Below, in pieces: positions 15,606 to 24,585 of a DNA stretch of 64,000 bases. The translations under genes were made by a program, and so were the position numbers. The notes under the pieces are model-generated. The model had not been told where the DNA came from, ran no database searches, and saw only the letters and a program-made list of their open reading frames with translations. Numbering within the stretch: the first letter of the stretch is position 1; every line of letters starts with the position of its first letter. Origin of the DNA: Ramlibacter sp. (lineage in GTDB: Bacteria; Pseudomonadota; Gammaproteobacteria; Burkholderiales; Burkholderiaceae_C); assembly GCA_016713005.1 (NCBI GenBank), contig JADJPY010000012.1, positions 124,001 through 188,000 on the forward strand, written 5' to 3'.

Positions 15606-16715
15606 TTAGCGCCTGAACCGACCGTCGCTTCCAATAATCGACAGGTCGGCAAAATCCAGTCCGGTGTGGTCGTCCGGGCTGAAATTCACCTCCAGACCGC
15701 CCAGGTCAAACTTGCGCAAGCCTTCCAGAGCCATCAGGATGCGTTCCCGGCTGGGCTTCGGTCCGGCGCGGCGAAGGGCCTCCACCAGCACTTTGGCAGC
15801 TGCAAAGCCTTCAAGCATGGCGGGGCTCACCTCCGCAAGGTTCTGCGCCTTGGCCAGTTCCTGCGCCTCCTTGACCATCGGGTAGGCAATCGACCTTTCG
15901 TATGGGAACACCTGGGTCACGATCACACCCCGGCCGTTGTCCCCCAGACTCTTGACGAACCCGCCGGAAGCGTTATTGGACAGTGTGACCACCTGCGCAC
16001 GTGAGCCGGCAGCGCGAAAGGCCTTGATGCCATCCACCACCGCCGCGCCTGATGCGATCATCATCACGGCCTGGATGTCCGCCTGGACGATTTTGGGAGC
16101 GATCGGACCAAAATCAGGCTTGCTGCGATTGAACTTTTCCACCAGCGCCGAGAGCCTGGCCGTGGCCAGCCCCTTTTGCGCGCCGGCCAGCCCATCGGCA
16201 CCGAAGCTGTCGTCGGCGAGCACCACCGCGATGCGCGAAATGCCCATCGACGCAAGGTGTGTAATGGCCTTTTCGGCCTCGCGCTGATAGGTCGCCCGCA
16301 CATTGAAGACGTGGCGGCGCACGGGCTGATGCAGCACCATGGCTCCCGTGGACGGCCCCACCAGAGCCACCCCGTGTTTCTCCAGCAGGGGAATGATGGC
16401 TTCGGTGTGCGGCGTGCCGCGCGTGAGGAACATGGCCGACACGTTCTGCTCCTCGATCAGCTTGCGCGCATTTTCGGCAGCATTCTTGGGATCAAATTTG
16501 TCGTCCAGCGACACCAGTTCGATCTTCTGGCCATTCACGCCGCCCCGGGCGTTCACCGTGTCGATCCAGAGCCTGGCCCCGTCCGTGGTTTCCTTGACGC
16601 CGGCCGCCACCGCGCCTGTGAAGCCCGCAGTCTGGCCGATGAGAATCTGTGCCTGTGTGGTTCCAAACAGTGCAGCCAGCACCACCCCCGCGAGCGTCCT
16701 CGAAACGTTTCCCAT
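15606..16715 (-). CDS. ABC transporter periplasmic substrate-binding protein, LivJ type
   Basis: 369 residues with a signal peptide at 1-22 (cleavage near TQAQ). Type I periplasmic binding fold (Peripla_BP_6): ILIGQTAGFTGAVAAGVKE opens the mature protein, and VNGQKIELVSLDDKFDP and YQREAEKAITHLASMG follow as in branched-chain amino acid/amide binding proteins. The ligand is not predictable. No permease or ATPase genes are adjacent, so it is an orphan component that must use a transporter encoded elsewhere or act as a sensor. It is divergent from uvrA. Confidence 0.9.
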   Translation of the reverse strand: MGNVSRTLAGVVLAALFGTTQAQILIGQTAGFTGAVAAGVKETTDGARLWIDTVNARGGVNGQKIELVSLDDKFDPKNAAENARKLIEEQNVSAMFLTRGTPHTEAIIPLLEKHGVALVGPSTGAMVLHQPVRRHVFNVRATYQREAEKAITHLASMGISRIAVVLADDSFGADGLAGAQKGLATARLSALVEKFNRSKPDFGPIAPKIVQADIQAVMMIASGAAVVDGIKAFRAAGSRAQVVTLSNNASGGFVKSLGDNGRGVIVTQVFPYERSIAYPMVKEAQELAKAQNLAEVSPAMLEGFAAAKVLVEALRRAGPKPSRERILMALEGLRKFDLGGLEVNFSPDDHTGLDFADLSIIGSDGRFRR

Positions 16716-16859
16716 CGCTTGTCTCCGTCAGTGTTGTGACAGAAAGTCTAGGTGGCCCGGTTGGGTCCGGGATTGTGGGAATTACGTTGTGGATAACCAC
16801 ATGACAGAAACTGGCAGCAGCATCTCCCTAGAATGTTTGGCCTCCACCAGAAAGACACC

Positions 16860-19800
16860 ATGACACAGGGATTGATCCGCATTCGCGGGGCCCGCCAGCA
16901 CAACCTCAAGAACCTCGATCTGGATCTGAGGACTGGTGAACTCACCGTTGTCACCGGGCCCAGCGGGTCCGGCAAGTCCAGCCTGGTGTTTGACACGCTG
17001 TACGCCGAGGGCCAGCGCCGCTATGTGGAGACGTTCTCGGCCTACGCCCGCCAGTTTCTGGACCGCATGGACAAGCCGGCCGTGGACCGGGTGGACGGCG
17101 TGCCGCCCGCCATCGCCATCGACCAGACCAACCCCGTGCGCTCGTCGCGCTCCACCGTGGGCACCATGACGGAGCTGAACGACCACCTCAAGCTGCTGTT
17201 CGCGCGCGCCGGCCAGCTGTTTGATCGCAACACTGCGCTGCCGGTGCGGCACGACTCGCCCGAGACCATTTACGCAGAACTGGCCCGCCGCAGTGCGGAG
17301 GCCATCGCCTCCCGGCCGCCCCAAGGCGATGGAGTCCCCTTGGGTGAGGCGCAAGGCGCCTCGGGGGGAGCGTCAGTCCCTCCGCGCCTCGTGGTGACCT
17401 TTCCGGTCGAGTTGCCCGCGAACACCACGGCGGCCGAGGTGGAACAGTGGCTGGCCGCCAGCGGCTTCACCCGGGTGCAGGCCGAGCGCGAGGTGGCCAC
17501 CGTCACTGGCCCGCGCAAGGTGCTGGACGTGGTGGCCGACCGCTTCCGCCTGCTGGGCACCGACAAGGCGCGCGTGGTGGAGGCGATCGAGGTGGCCCTC
17601 AAGCGCGGCAGCGGCCGCATGAACGTATATGCCGAGGCGGGCGAGACGCGCCACGACGTGTGGAAATTCTCCACCGGCCTGCACTGCCCCGAGAGCGACC
17701 TGCGCTACACCGACCCGATCCCGTCGATGTTCTCGTTCAACTCCGCCGTGGGCGCCTGCGAGGTCTGCCGCGGCTTTGGCCGCGTGATCGGGGTGGACTA
17801 TGGGCTGGTGATACCCAACGACAAGCTCACCTTGCGGGCCGGCGCCATCAAGACCATCCAGACGCCCGCCTGGTCTGAAGCGCAAGACGACCTGATGCGC
17901 CATGCCGAGGCGGCGGGCATTCCGCGAGACACGCCCTGGTACAAGCTCACGCCCGAGCAGCAGGGCTGGGTGATCAACGGCACGCCGGGCTACAAGGATG
18001 GCAACTGGAACAAGCAGTGGTACGGCATCAAGCGCTTCTTTGAATACCTGGAGAGCAAAGCCTACAAGATGCACATCCGGGTGCTGCTGTCCAAGTACCG
18101 CAGCTACACGCCGTGCGAAACCTGTGGCGGCGCTCGCCTGAAGACCGAGCCCCAGCTCTGGCGCATCGGCACCAGGGAAGACGCCGACGCCGCGCTGGCG
18201 CCCGCCAGGCGCTTCATGCCCGTGGGCGTGCAGTGGACGCGAGCGCAGCTGGAGGCCCTGCCAGGCCTGAGCCTGCACGACCTGATGCTCATGCCCATCG
18301 ACAAGCTGCGCCTGTTTTTTGACCGGGTGGAGCCGCATGCCGAGTCACAGGCCAGCGCGGGGGAGCTGCAGGCGCTGAAGCTGCTGTTTGAAGAAATCAA
18401 CACCCGGCTGCGCTACCTGTGCGACGTGGGCATCGGCTACCTCACGCTGGACCGGCAAAGCCGCACGCTCAGCGGCGGCGAGGTGCAGCGCATCAACCTC
18501 ACCACCGCGCTGGGCACCTCGCTGGTGAACACGCTGTTTGTGCTGGACGAGCCCAGCATCGGCCTGCACCCGCGCGACATGAACCGCATCACCGAGGCCA
18601 TGAAGCGCCTGCGCGACGCCGGCAACACGCTGGTGGTGGTGGAGCACGACCCGGCCGTCATGCTGGCGGCCGACCGCATGATCGACATGGGCCCCGGCCC
18701 GGGCGAAAAGGGCGGGCAGATCGTGTTTGACGGCACGCCCGAAGAGCTCAAGCACGCCGACACGCTGACGGGCGCCTACCTGGGCGCGCGCAAGCAGGTG
18801 GGCATGGGCTTCAGGCGCGCCGTCTCGGACGCCACGCCACGGCTGATTCTGGAAGGCGCGCGCGAGCACAACCTCAAGAACCTGTCTGTGGAGTTTCCGC
18901 TGCAGCGCATGGTGTGCGTCACCGGCGTCAGCGGCTCGGGCAAGTCCAGCCTGATCCAGGACGTGCTGGCCCCGGCCCTGATGCGCCACTTTGGCAAGGC
19001 CACCGAGACGCCCGGCGCGCACGACCGCCTGATGGGCGCCGACCACCTGAGCGAAGTGGTGTTTGTGGACCAGTCGCCCATCGGCAAGACGGCGCGCTCC
19101 AACCCGGTGAGCTACGTGGGCGCGTGGGATGCCATCCGCGAGATTTTTGCCACGGCGCCGCTGGCCCGCCAGCGCAGGTACACGTCGTCCAAGTTCAGCT
19201 TCAACAGTGGCGACGGGCGTTGCCCCACCTGCGGCGGCTCGGGCTTTGAGCATGTGGAAATGCAGTTCCTGAGCGACGTGTACCTGCGCTGCCCGGACTG
19301 CGACGGCAAACGCTACCGTCCCGAGATTCTGGAAGTGACGATCGAGCGGCAGCCCGTGGGCGCCGAAATGCCGCGCGCCATGAATGTGGCTGATGTGCTG
19401 GACCTGACCGTCAGCGAGGCCGCGGCCATGTTTGCGAACGACCGCGATGTGATTCGCGCGCTGCAGCCCATCGTGGACGTGGGGCTGGAATACGTGAAGC
19501 TCGGCCAGCCTGTGCCCACTTTGTCGGGCGGCGAGTCGCAGCGGCTCAAGCTCGCGGGCTTTCTGGCTGGCGCCGCCAAGGCCGCCACCAGCAGTCGCCA
19601 GGCCACCGCCACGCGCGGCACGCTGTTCCTGTTTGACGAGCCCACCACCGGCCTGCACTTTGACGACATTGCCAAGCTCATGCGCGCGCTGCGCAAGCTG
19701 ATTGACGGCGGCAACTCGCTGATCGTGATCGAGCACAACCTCGACGTGATCCGCGCGTCCGACTGGTTGATTGACCTCGGCCCCGAGGGCGGCGACGCCG

Positions 19801-22643
19801 GTGGCCTGGTGGTGGCCGAGGGCACGCCTGAAGACGTGCGCGCGCACGCCACCTCGCACACCGGCCAGGCCCTGCGCGAGTACGACCGCGCCATGGGCCT
19901 GGGCGCGCATGCGGTGGAGGAAGGCCGGCCGCTGCAGGCGAATTGGGGTCAGATTCCAATTAAGCGGGAACGCAAGGCGCTGCCAGAGGCCATCCAGATC
20001 ATCAACGCCAAGGAACACAACCTCAAGAGCCTGTCGGTCAACATTCCGCATGGCAAGTTCAGCGTGGTCACGGGCGTGTCGGGCTCGGGCAAGTCCACGC
20101 TGGCGTTTGACATCCTGTTCAACGAAGGCCAGCGCCGCTACCTGGAAAGCCTGAACGCCTACGCCCGCAGCATCGTGCAGCCGGCCGGCCGGCCCGAGGT
20201 GGACGCGGTGTACGGCATTCCGCCCACCGTGGCCATCGAACAGCGGCTGTCGCGCGGCGGGCGCAAGAGCACCGTGGGCACCACCACCGAGGTCTGGCAC
20301 TTCCTGCGGCTGCTGTACGTGAAGCTGGGCACACAGCACTGCGTGCACGACGGCGCCGAGGTGCGCCCGCAGACGCCCGACAGCATTGCCGCGCAGCTGC
20401 TCAAGCGCTACCGCGGCCAGCACATCGGCCTGCTGGCGCCGCTGGTGGTCAACCGCAAGGGCGTGTACACCGAGCTGGCCGACTGGGCCCGCCCGCGCGG
20501 CTACACGCACCTGCGGATTGACGGCAACTTTGTGCCGACCACCGGCTTCCCGCGCATTGACCGCTTCAAGGAACACACCATCGAGCTGCCGGTGGCCGAC
20601 ATCGTGGTCAGCCCGTCGAACGAGGCGCTGTTGCGCCAGCACCTGGCCACCGCGCTGGAGCATGGCAAGGGCGTGGTCCATGTGCTGGCGCCGCTGGACG
20701 GGCTGCGCGCCGCCATGCTGGCCGGTGCACCGGCCGCGGGCATTGGCAAACTGGAGGTGTTCTCCACCAAGCGCGCCTGCCCGGTGTGCAGCACCAGCTA
20801 CGCCGAGCTGGACCCGCGCCTGTTTTCCTACAACAGCAAGCACGGCTGGTGCCCCGACTGCGTGGGCACGGGCGTGAAGCTGACGCGCGAGCAGCGCAAG
20901 GCCTTTGACGACACCATCCGTGACGACGACAACAAGGGCCGCGAGCAGACCTTTGCCGAGCCCGAGGTGGAAGACGTGGCCGACGAGGCCTGCACCACCT
21001 GCCAGGGCACGCGGCTGAACCTGCAGGCCCGCTCCGTCAGGTTTGCGGGCGTGGGCATTGCCGACATCGCCCGGTTGTCGGTGCACGAGGTGCGCCGCTG
21101 GGTGGAGGGCCTGCAACTGGAAGGCGCGATGAGCGTGCGCGAAACCGGCATTGCCCGCGACCTGGTGCCGGAAATCAAAAGCCGGCTGGAGTTTCTGGAA
21201 GAAGTGGGCCTGGGCTACCTGACGCTGGACCGGGGCGCGCCCACCTTGAGCGGCGGCGAGGCGCAGCGCATCCGCCTGGCGGCGCAGCTGGGCAGCAACC
21301 TGCAGGGCGTGTGCTACGTGCTGGACGAGCCCACCATCGGCCTGCACGCGCGCGACAACCAGATCCTGCTGAACGCGCTGCACAAGCTGGGCGACAAGGG
21401 CAACACCCTGGTGGTGGTGGAGCACGACGAAGACACCATCCGCCGGGCCGACCACATCATTGACATCGGGCCGAGTGCCGGCAAGCGCGGCGGCAACCTG
21501 GTGGCGCAAGGTTCCGTAGGCGACATCTCCGGCGCGGCCGATTCCGTGACAGGCCGCTACCTGCTGCACGCCATCAAGCACCCGCAGCAGGCGCGCCGGC
21601 CGATCAGTGGCGATGTGCAGCAGCTCAAGGTCAAAGGCGCCACGCTGCACAACCTGGCCAAGGTGAATGTGATGGTGCCGCTCAAGCGCCTGGTGGCGGT
21701 GACGGGCGTGTCGGGTTCCGGCAAGTCCACTCTGGCGCGCGACGTGCTGCTCGCCAATGTCCAGGCGGCGGTGGGCAAGCGCAGCGCGCCGCAGTGGAGC
21801 GGCTGCGACAGCGTGGAAGGCTGGCAAGCCATTGACCGCGTGCTGGAGGTGGACCAGACGCCCATCGGCAAAACACCGCGCAGCTGCCCGGCCACCTACA
21901 TCGGCTTCTGGGACACGATCCGCAAGCTGTTTGCCGACACGCTGGAAGCCCGCGCGCGCGGTTACGGGCCTGGCCGCTTCAGCTTCAACACCGGCGAGGG
22001 CCGCTGCCCCAGCTGCGAAGGCCAGGGCATGCGCACCATCGGCATGAGCTTTCTGCCCGACGTGAAGGTGCCCTGCGAGACCTGTCGCGGCGCACGCTTC
22101 AACCCCGAGACGCTGGCCGTTACCTGGCGCGGCAAGAGCATTGGCGACGTGCTGCAGATGGAGGTGGACGAGGCGGTGGACTTCTTTGCCGCCATGCCCA
22201 ACATCGGCCACCCGCTGCAGCTGCTCAAAGACGTGGGCCTGGGCTACCTGACGCTGGGCCAGCCATCACCCACGCTGAGTGGCGGCGAGGCGCAGCGCAT
22301 CAAGCTGGTGACCGAGCTGAGCAAGGTGCGCGACGACGTCACGCGCCGCGGCCAGAAGGCGCCGCACACACTGTACGTGCTCGACGAGCCCACCGTCGGC
22401 CTGCACATGGCTGATGTGGAAAAGCTCATCCGCGTGCTGCACCGGCTGGTGGACGGCGGCCACAGCGTGGTGGTGATCGAGCACGACCTGGACGTGATCG
22501 CCGAAGCCGACTGGGTCATCGACCTCGGCCCCGAGGGCGGCAACGGCGGCGGCCGCGTGGTGGCGGCCGACACGCCGGAGCGTGTGGTGCGGCTGGGCAC
22601 GCATACCGGCCGGGCACTGGGGCCGGTGCTCGCGCGCGCCTGA
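16860..22643 (+). CDS. Tandem double-length UvrA-type ATPase
   Basis: About 1927 residues, twice normal UvrA (~940): two complete UvrA-like halves in one chain. Four Walker A loops (GPSGSGKSS near 33, GVSGSGKSS near 688, GVSGSGKST near 1071 and 1617), four signatures (LSGGEVQ ~537, LSGGESQ ~888, LSGGEAQ ~1463 and ~1805) and four Walker B segments (such as LDEPSIGLHPRD). Zinc-binding CxxC pairs occur in both halves (CPTCGGSGF...CPDCDGKRY; CPSCEGQG...CETCRGARF). UvrA dimerises to find DNA damage, so this may be a covalent pseudo-dimer. An upstream ATG at 16833 is also in frame; neither has a clear ribosome-binding site. A REP-like insert lies at residues ~152-177. Confidence 0.9.
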   Translation: MTQGLIRIRGARQHNLKNLDLDLRTGELTVVTGPSGSGKSSLVFDTLYAEGQRRYVETFSAYARQFLDRMDKPAVDRVDGVPPAIAIDQTNPVRSSRSTVGTMTELNDHLKLLFARAGQLFDRNTALPVRHDSPETIYAELARRSAEAIASRPPQGDGVPLGEAQGASGGASVPPRLVVTFPVELPANTTAAEVEQWLAASGFTRVQAEREVATVTGPRKVLDVVADRFRLLGTDKARVVEAIEVALKRGSGRMNVYAEAGETRHDVWKFSTGLHCPESDLRYTDPIPSMFSFNSAVGACEVCRGFGRVIGVDYGLVIPNDKLTLRAGAIKTIQTPAWSEAQDDLMRHAEAAGIPRDTPWYKLTPEQQGWVINGTPGYKDGNWNKQWYGIKRFFEYLESKAYKMHIRVLLSKYRSYTPCETCGGARLKTEPQLWRIGTREDADAALAPARRFMPVGVQWTRAQLEALPGLSLHDLMLMPIDKLRLFFDRVEPHAESQASAGELQALKLLFEEINTRLRYLCDVGIGYLTLDRQSRTLSGGEVQRINLTTALGTSLVNTLFVLDEPSIGLHPRDMNRITEAMKRLRDAGNTLVVVEHDPAVMLAADRMIDMGPGPGEKGGQIVFDGTPEELKHADTLTGAYLGARKQVGMGFRRAVSDATPRLILEGAREHNLKNLSVEFPLQRMVCVTGVSGSGKSSLIQDVLAPALMRHFGKATETPGAHDRLMGADHLSEVVFVDQSPIGKTARSNPVSYVGAWDAIREIFATAPLARQRRYTSSKFSFNSGDGRCPTCGGSGFEHVEMQFLSDVYLRCPDCDGKRYRPEILEVTIERQPVGAEMPRAMNVADVLDLTVSEAAAMFANDRDVIRALQPIVDVGLEYVKLGQPVPTLSGGESQRLKLAGFLAGAAKAATSSRQATATRGTLFLFDEPTTGLHFDDIAKLMRALRKLIDGGNSLIVIEHNLDVIRASDWLIDLGPEGGDAGGLVVAEGTPEDVRAHATSHTGQALREYDRAMGLGAHAVEEGRPLQANWGQIPIKRERKALPEAIQIINAKEHNLKSLSVNIPHGKFSVVTGVSGSGKSTLAFDILFNEGQRRYLESLNAYARSIVQPAGRPEVDAVYGIPPTVAIEQRLSRGGRKSTVGTTTEVWHFLRLLYVKLGTQHCVHDGAEVRPQTPDSIAAQLLKRYRGQHIGLLAPLVVNRKGVYTELADWARPRGYTHLRIDGNFVPTTGFPRIDRFKEHTIELPVADIVVSPSNEALLRQHLATALEHGKGVVHVLAPLDGLRAAMLAGAPAAGIGKLEVFSTKRACPVCSTSYAELDPRLFSYNSKHGWCPDCVGTGVKLTREQRKAFDDTIRDDDNKGREQTFAEPEVEDVADEACTTCQGTRLNLQARSVRFAGVGIADIARLSVHEVRRWVEGLQLEGAMSVRETGIARDLVPEIKSRLEFLEEVGLGYLTLDRGAPTLSGGEAQRIRLAAQLGSNLQGVCYVLDEPTIGLHARDNQILLNALHKLGDKGNTLVVVEHDEDTIRRADHIIDIGPSAGKRGGNLVAQGSVGDISGAADSVTGRYLLHAIKHPQQARRPISGDVQQLKVKGATLHNLAKVNVMVPLKRLVAVTGVSGSGKSTLARDVLLANVQAAVGKRSAPQWSGCDSVEGWQAIDRVLEVDQTPIGKTPRSCPATYIGFWDTIRKLFADTLEARARGYGPGRFSFNTGEGRCPSCEGQGMRTIGMSFLPDVKVPCETCRGARFNPETLAVTWRGKSIGDVLQMEVDEAVDFFAAMPNIGHPLQLLKDVGLGYLTLGQPSPTLSGGEAQRIKLVTELSKVRDDVTRRGQKAPHTLYVLDEPTVGLHMADVEKLIRVLHRLVDGGHSVVVIEHDLDVIAEADWVIDLGPEGGNGGGRVVAADTPERVVRLGTHTGRALGPVLARA
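17319..17362 (+). repeat. REP-like double hairpin inside uvrA
   Basis: Two adjacent inverted repeats: CCCAAGG (17320-17326) with CCTTGGG (17338-17344), then GAGGCG (17346-17351) with CGCCTC (17357-17362). They are translated in frame as a Gly/Pro/Ser-rich loop (RPPQGDGVPLGEAQGASGG) just before RLVVTFPVEL, where UvrA relatives normally have no such insert. Confidence 0.5.
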
Positions 22644-22652
22644 GGCACCGCC

Positions 22653-23699
22653 ATGCTGACGATCTACAACGACCTGCACGCGCAACACCACGGCAAGCTG
22701 GAGATGTTCCGCGGCGAAATGGTGCCGTGCTTCGAAGTACCGGCGCGCGCTGACTATGTGCTCCAGGAACTCCGGGCTCGCCGAGCTGGCGACATCGAAC
22801 CGCCCGATGCCCTGGACGACGCCGCCATCGTGCGGGTCCACGCGCCGCGCTATGTGGATTTCCTCAGGGGCGCATGGGACGAGTGGGTGGCGCTGGACCC
22901 GGCCAACGCGGCGCGGGACGCCTTCCCGTCGTACTGGCCCATTCGCACCTTCCGCAGCGATGTGTTGCCGTCGAGCTTTCCTGCCCGCATGGGGCTTTTC
23001 TCGTACGACGCGGGCAGCCCGCTGACTTCCGGCACCTGGGCCGCCGCACGCCAAGGCGCGGCCTGCGTAGTGACGGCGGCGCGGCGCCTCAACCAGGGCC
23101 GACGGGCTGCATTCGCGTTGACCCGGCCGCCCGGTCACCATGCGGGAGCCGATTTCTTCGGTGGGTACTGTTTCCCGAACAATGCGGCGATCGCGGCCCA
23201 GGCGCTGCGGGATGCGGGCGCGGCGCGAGTGGCGGTGCTGGACATCGACTACCACCACGGCAACGGGACGCAGGCCATCTTCTACAACCGCGCGGATGTG
23301 TTCTTCGCCAGCGTGCATGGTGATCCACACACCGAGTACCCCTATTTTCTTGGGTATGCCGACGAGTGCGGCGAGGGCGCAGGACTGGGCGCCAACCTCA
23401 ACTTGCCACTGCCACGCGGAACAGGCTTCGAGGACTGGCGCGCTGCCCTGGCCAAGGCCCTCAAGGCGATCGACGCATCGGGCGCCGAGGCCCTGGTGGT
23501 TTCGCTGGGACTTGACACATTCGAGGGCGATCCGATCGCGGGATTTCGCTTGCAAAGCGCCGACTACTTTCGAATCGGCGAAGACATCGCCGCTGCGGGC
23601 CTTCCAACCGCTTTCGTGTTCGAAGGCGGCTACGCGGTGGCCGAAGTGGGCGTGAACGCCGTCAATGTGCTCGCCGGGTTCGACCAGCGCGCCGGCTGA
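22653..23699 (+). CDS. Histone-deacetylase-superfamily protein, acetylpolyamine amidohydrolase-like
   Basis: 348 residues, arginase/deacetylase fold. Catalytic and zinc motifs: RPPGHHAG near 155 (charge-relay histidines), DIDYHHGNGTQ near 196 (Zn-binding Asp and His), and LGLDTFEGDPIAG near 286 (second Zn Asp). It would remove acetyl groups from acetylated polyamines or other small amides; bacterial members also act on N-acetylcadaverine and -putrescine. It starts 9 bases after the uvrA stop, so it is probably co-transcribed, and ends before the convergent HAD gene. Confidence 0.9.
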   Translation: MLTIYNDLHAQHHGKLEMFRGEMVPCFEVPARADYVLQELRARRAGDIEPPDALDDAAIVRVHAPRYVDFLRGAWDEWVALDPANAARDAFPSYWPIRTFRSDVLPSSFPARMGLFSYDAGSPLTSGTWAAARQGAACVVTAARRLNQGRRAAFALTRPPGHHAGADFFGGYCFPNNAAIAAQALRDAGAARVAVLDIDYHHGNGTQAIFYNRADVFFASVHGDPHTEYPYFLGYADECGEGAGLGANLNLPLPRGTGFEDWRAALAKALKAIDASGAEALVVSLGLDTFEGDPIAGFRLQSADYFRIGEDIAAAGLPTAFVFEGGYAVAEVGVNAVNVLAGFDQRAG

Positions 23700-23717
23700 C
23701 GATGGCGTGCTGCGGTC

Positions 23718-24536
23718 TCAGGACCGGGTGGCGAGCAGGGCGTCGGCCACTTCGATGAAGCCCGCGCCGCGCTCGCCCCGGGTGATGTAGCGCGGCTTGT
23801 GCGCCAGTTCGGCCTCAAAGCGTCGGATGTTGGCTACGCCCACGCTGTGCGCAAAGTGCCCGAACATCAGCTGGTCGTTGGTCGAGTCGCCGACATACAC
23901 CCAGCGGTGGACTTCGGCGTCAAGCTCGCGGCCCAGCAGGACGCGCAAGATCCAGCGCGCGCCGTCCAGCTTGTTGTGGTCGCCATACCAGCCGTTGATG
24001 TGGATGCTGCTCACTGTGGCGGTCATGCCTTCGGCTTGCATGATGCGCACGGCCTGCGCAATCGCATCTGGCGGAAGGTGGGCGAACTCGCTGTGGTCAA
24101 TGGCGATGTCGGTCTCGCGGCCGGGCGAGTCCTGCGCCAGCCTGGCGCCGGGCACTTCGCGAAGCACACGCTGCGCCACGCGCTGCATGCGCGTGAAGTT
24201 GGCCGCGCGTGTGGCTGCATCCTGTTGATACAGTTTTGATAGCGGGTCAGCAAGCACTGGCGCGGGCTGCAGGCCATTTTTGCCACGAACAAGGGCCACG
24301 GCACCGTTTTCCGGCACGATCGCGTCCACAGGCCAGGTGCGCGCGAACGGCTCGCTCCAGCCCACCGGCCGGCCGGTGATGGGAATCACGTGCAGGCCGG
24401 CGGCTTTCAGGTCGGCCAGCGCCTGCACCGTGGCGGGTGGTACCACGCCGTCGGTGCTCAGTGTGTCGTCGATGTCGGTGAACACGCCGATGATCCGCCG
24501 ACGGTCGGCTTCGGGCCAGTGGCTCAGCGGCAGCAT
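23718..24536 (-). CDS. HAD phosphatase, mannosyl-3-phosphoglycerate phosphatase-like
   Basis: 272 residues from ATG 24536 (a TTG at 24563 would add nine). HAD motif I is FTDIDDTLS near 20, motif II is the Thr of PITGRPVGW, and motif IV is VGDSTNDQLMF; the HINGWYGDHNK segment is typical of the MPGP/Cof-like group. Probable sugar-phosphate phosphatase; substrate unknown. A copy of the dispersed repeat is translated antisense to its own orientation as GKNGLQPAPVLADPLSKLYQ (residues ~86-105), at the edge of the cap domain. It lies downstream of prfC on the same strand. Confidence 0.82.
   Translation of the reverse strand: MLPLSHWPEADRRRIIGVFTDIDDTLSTDGVVPPATVQALADLKAAGLHVIPITGRPVGWSEPFARTWPVDAIVPENGAVALVRGKNGLQPAPVLADPLSKLYQQDAATRAANFTRMQRVAQRVLREVPGARLAQDSPGRETDIAIDHSEFAHLPPDAIAQAVRIMQAEGMTATVSSIHINGWYGDHNKLDGARWILRVLLGRELDAEVHRWVYVGDSTNDQLMFGHFAHSVGVANIRRFEAELAHKPRYITRGERGAGFIEVADALLATRS
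24224..24281 (+). repeat. Stem-GGAGGCC repeat, copy c, inside HAD gene
   Basis: The 3' part is well conserved (GATAGCGGGTCAGCAAGCAC then TGGCGCGGGCTGCAGGCC). The 5' stem arm is degraded. The element points against the gene, so the protein reads its complement. Confidence 0.7.
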
Positions 24537-24585
24537 GTTCAGCACGGCGCCGGACCGCCCCAAGACGGACGAGGGGGCAACATGG

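Noticed and set aside
16716..16859. Search for a LexA/SOS box in front of the double uvrA
   Set aside because: No CTGT-N8-ACAG type site is present; the GTGG-ATAA-CCAC palindrome at 16789-16800 does not match.
24557..24578. GCCCC...GGGGC hairpin in the prfC-HAD gap, considered a copy of the uvrA double-hairpin repeat
   Set aside because: Only one short stem is present and the second stem is missing; similarity is too weak to call.
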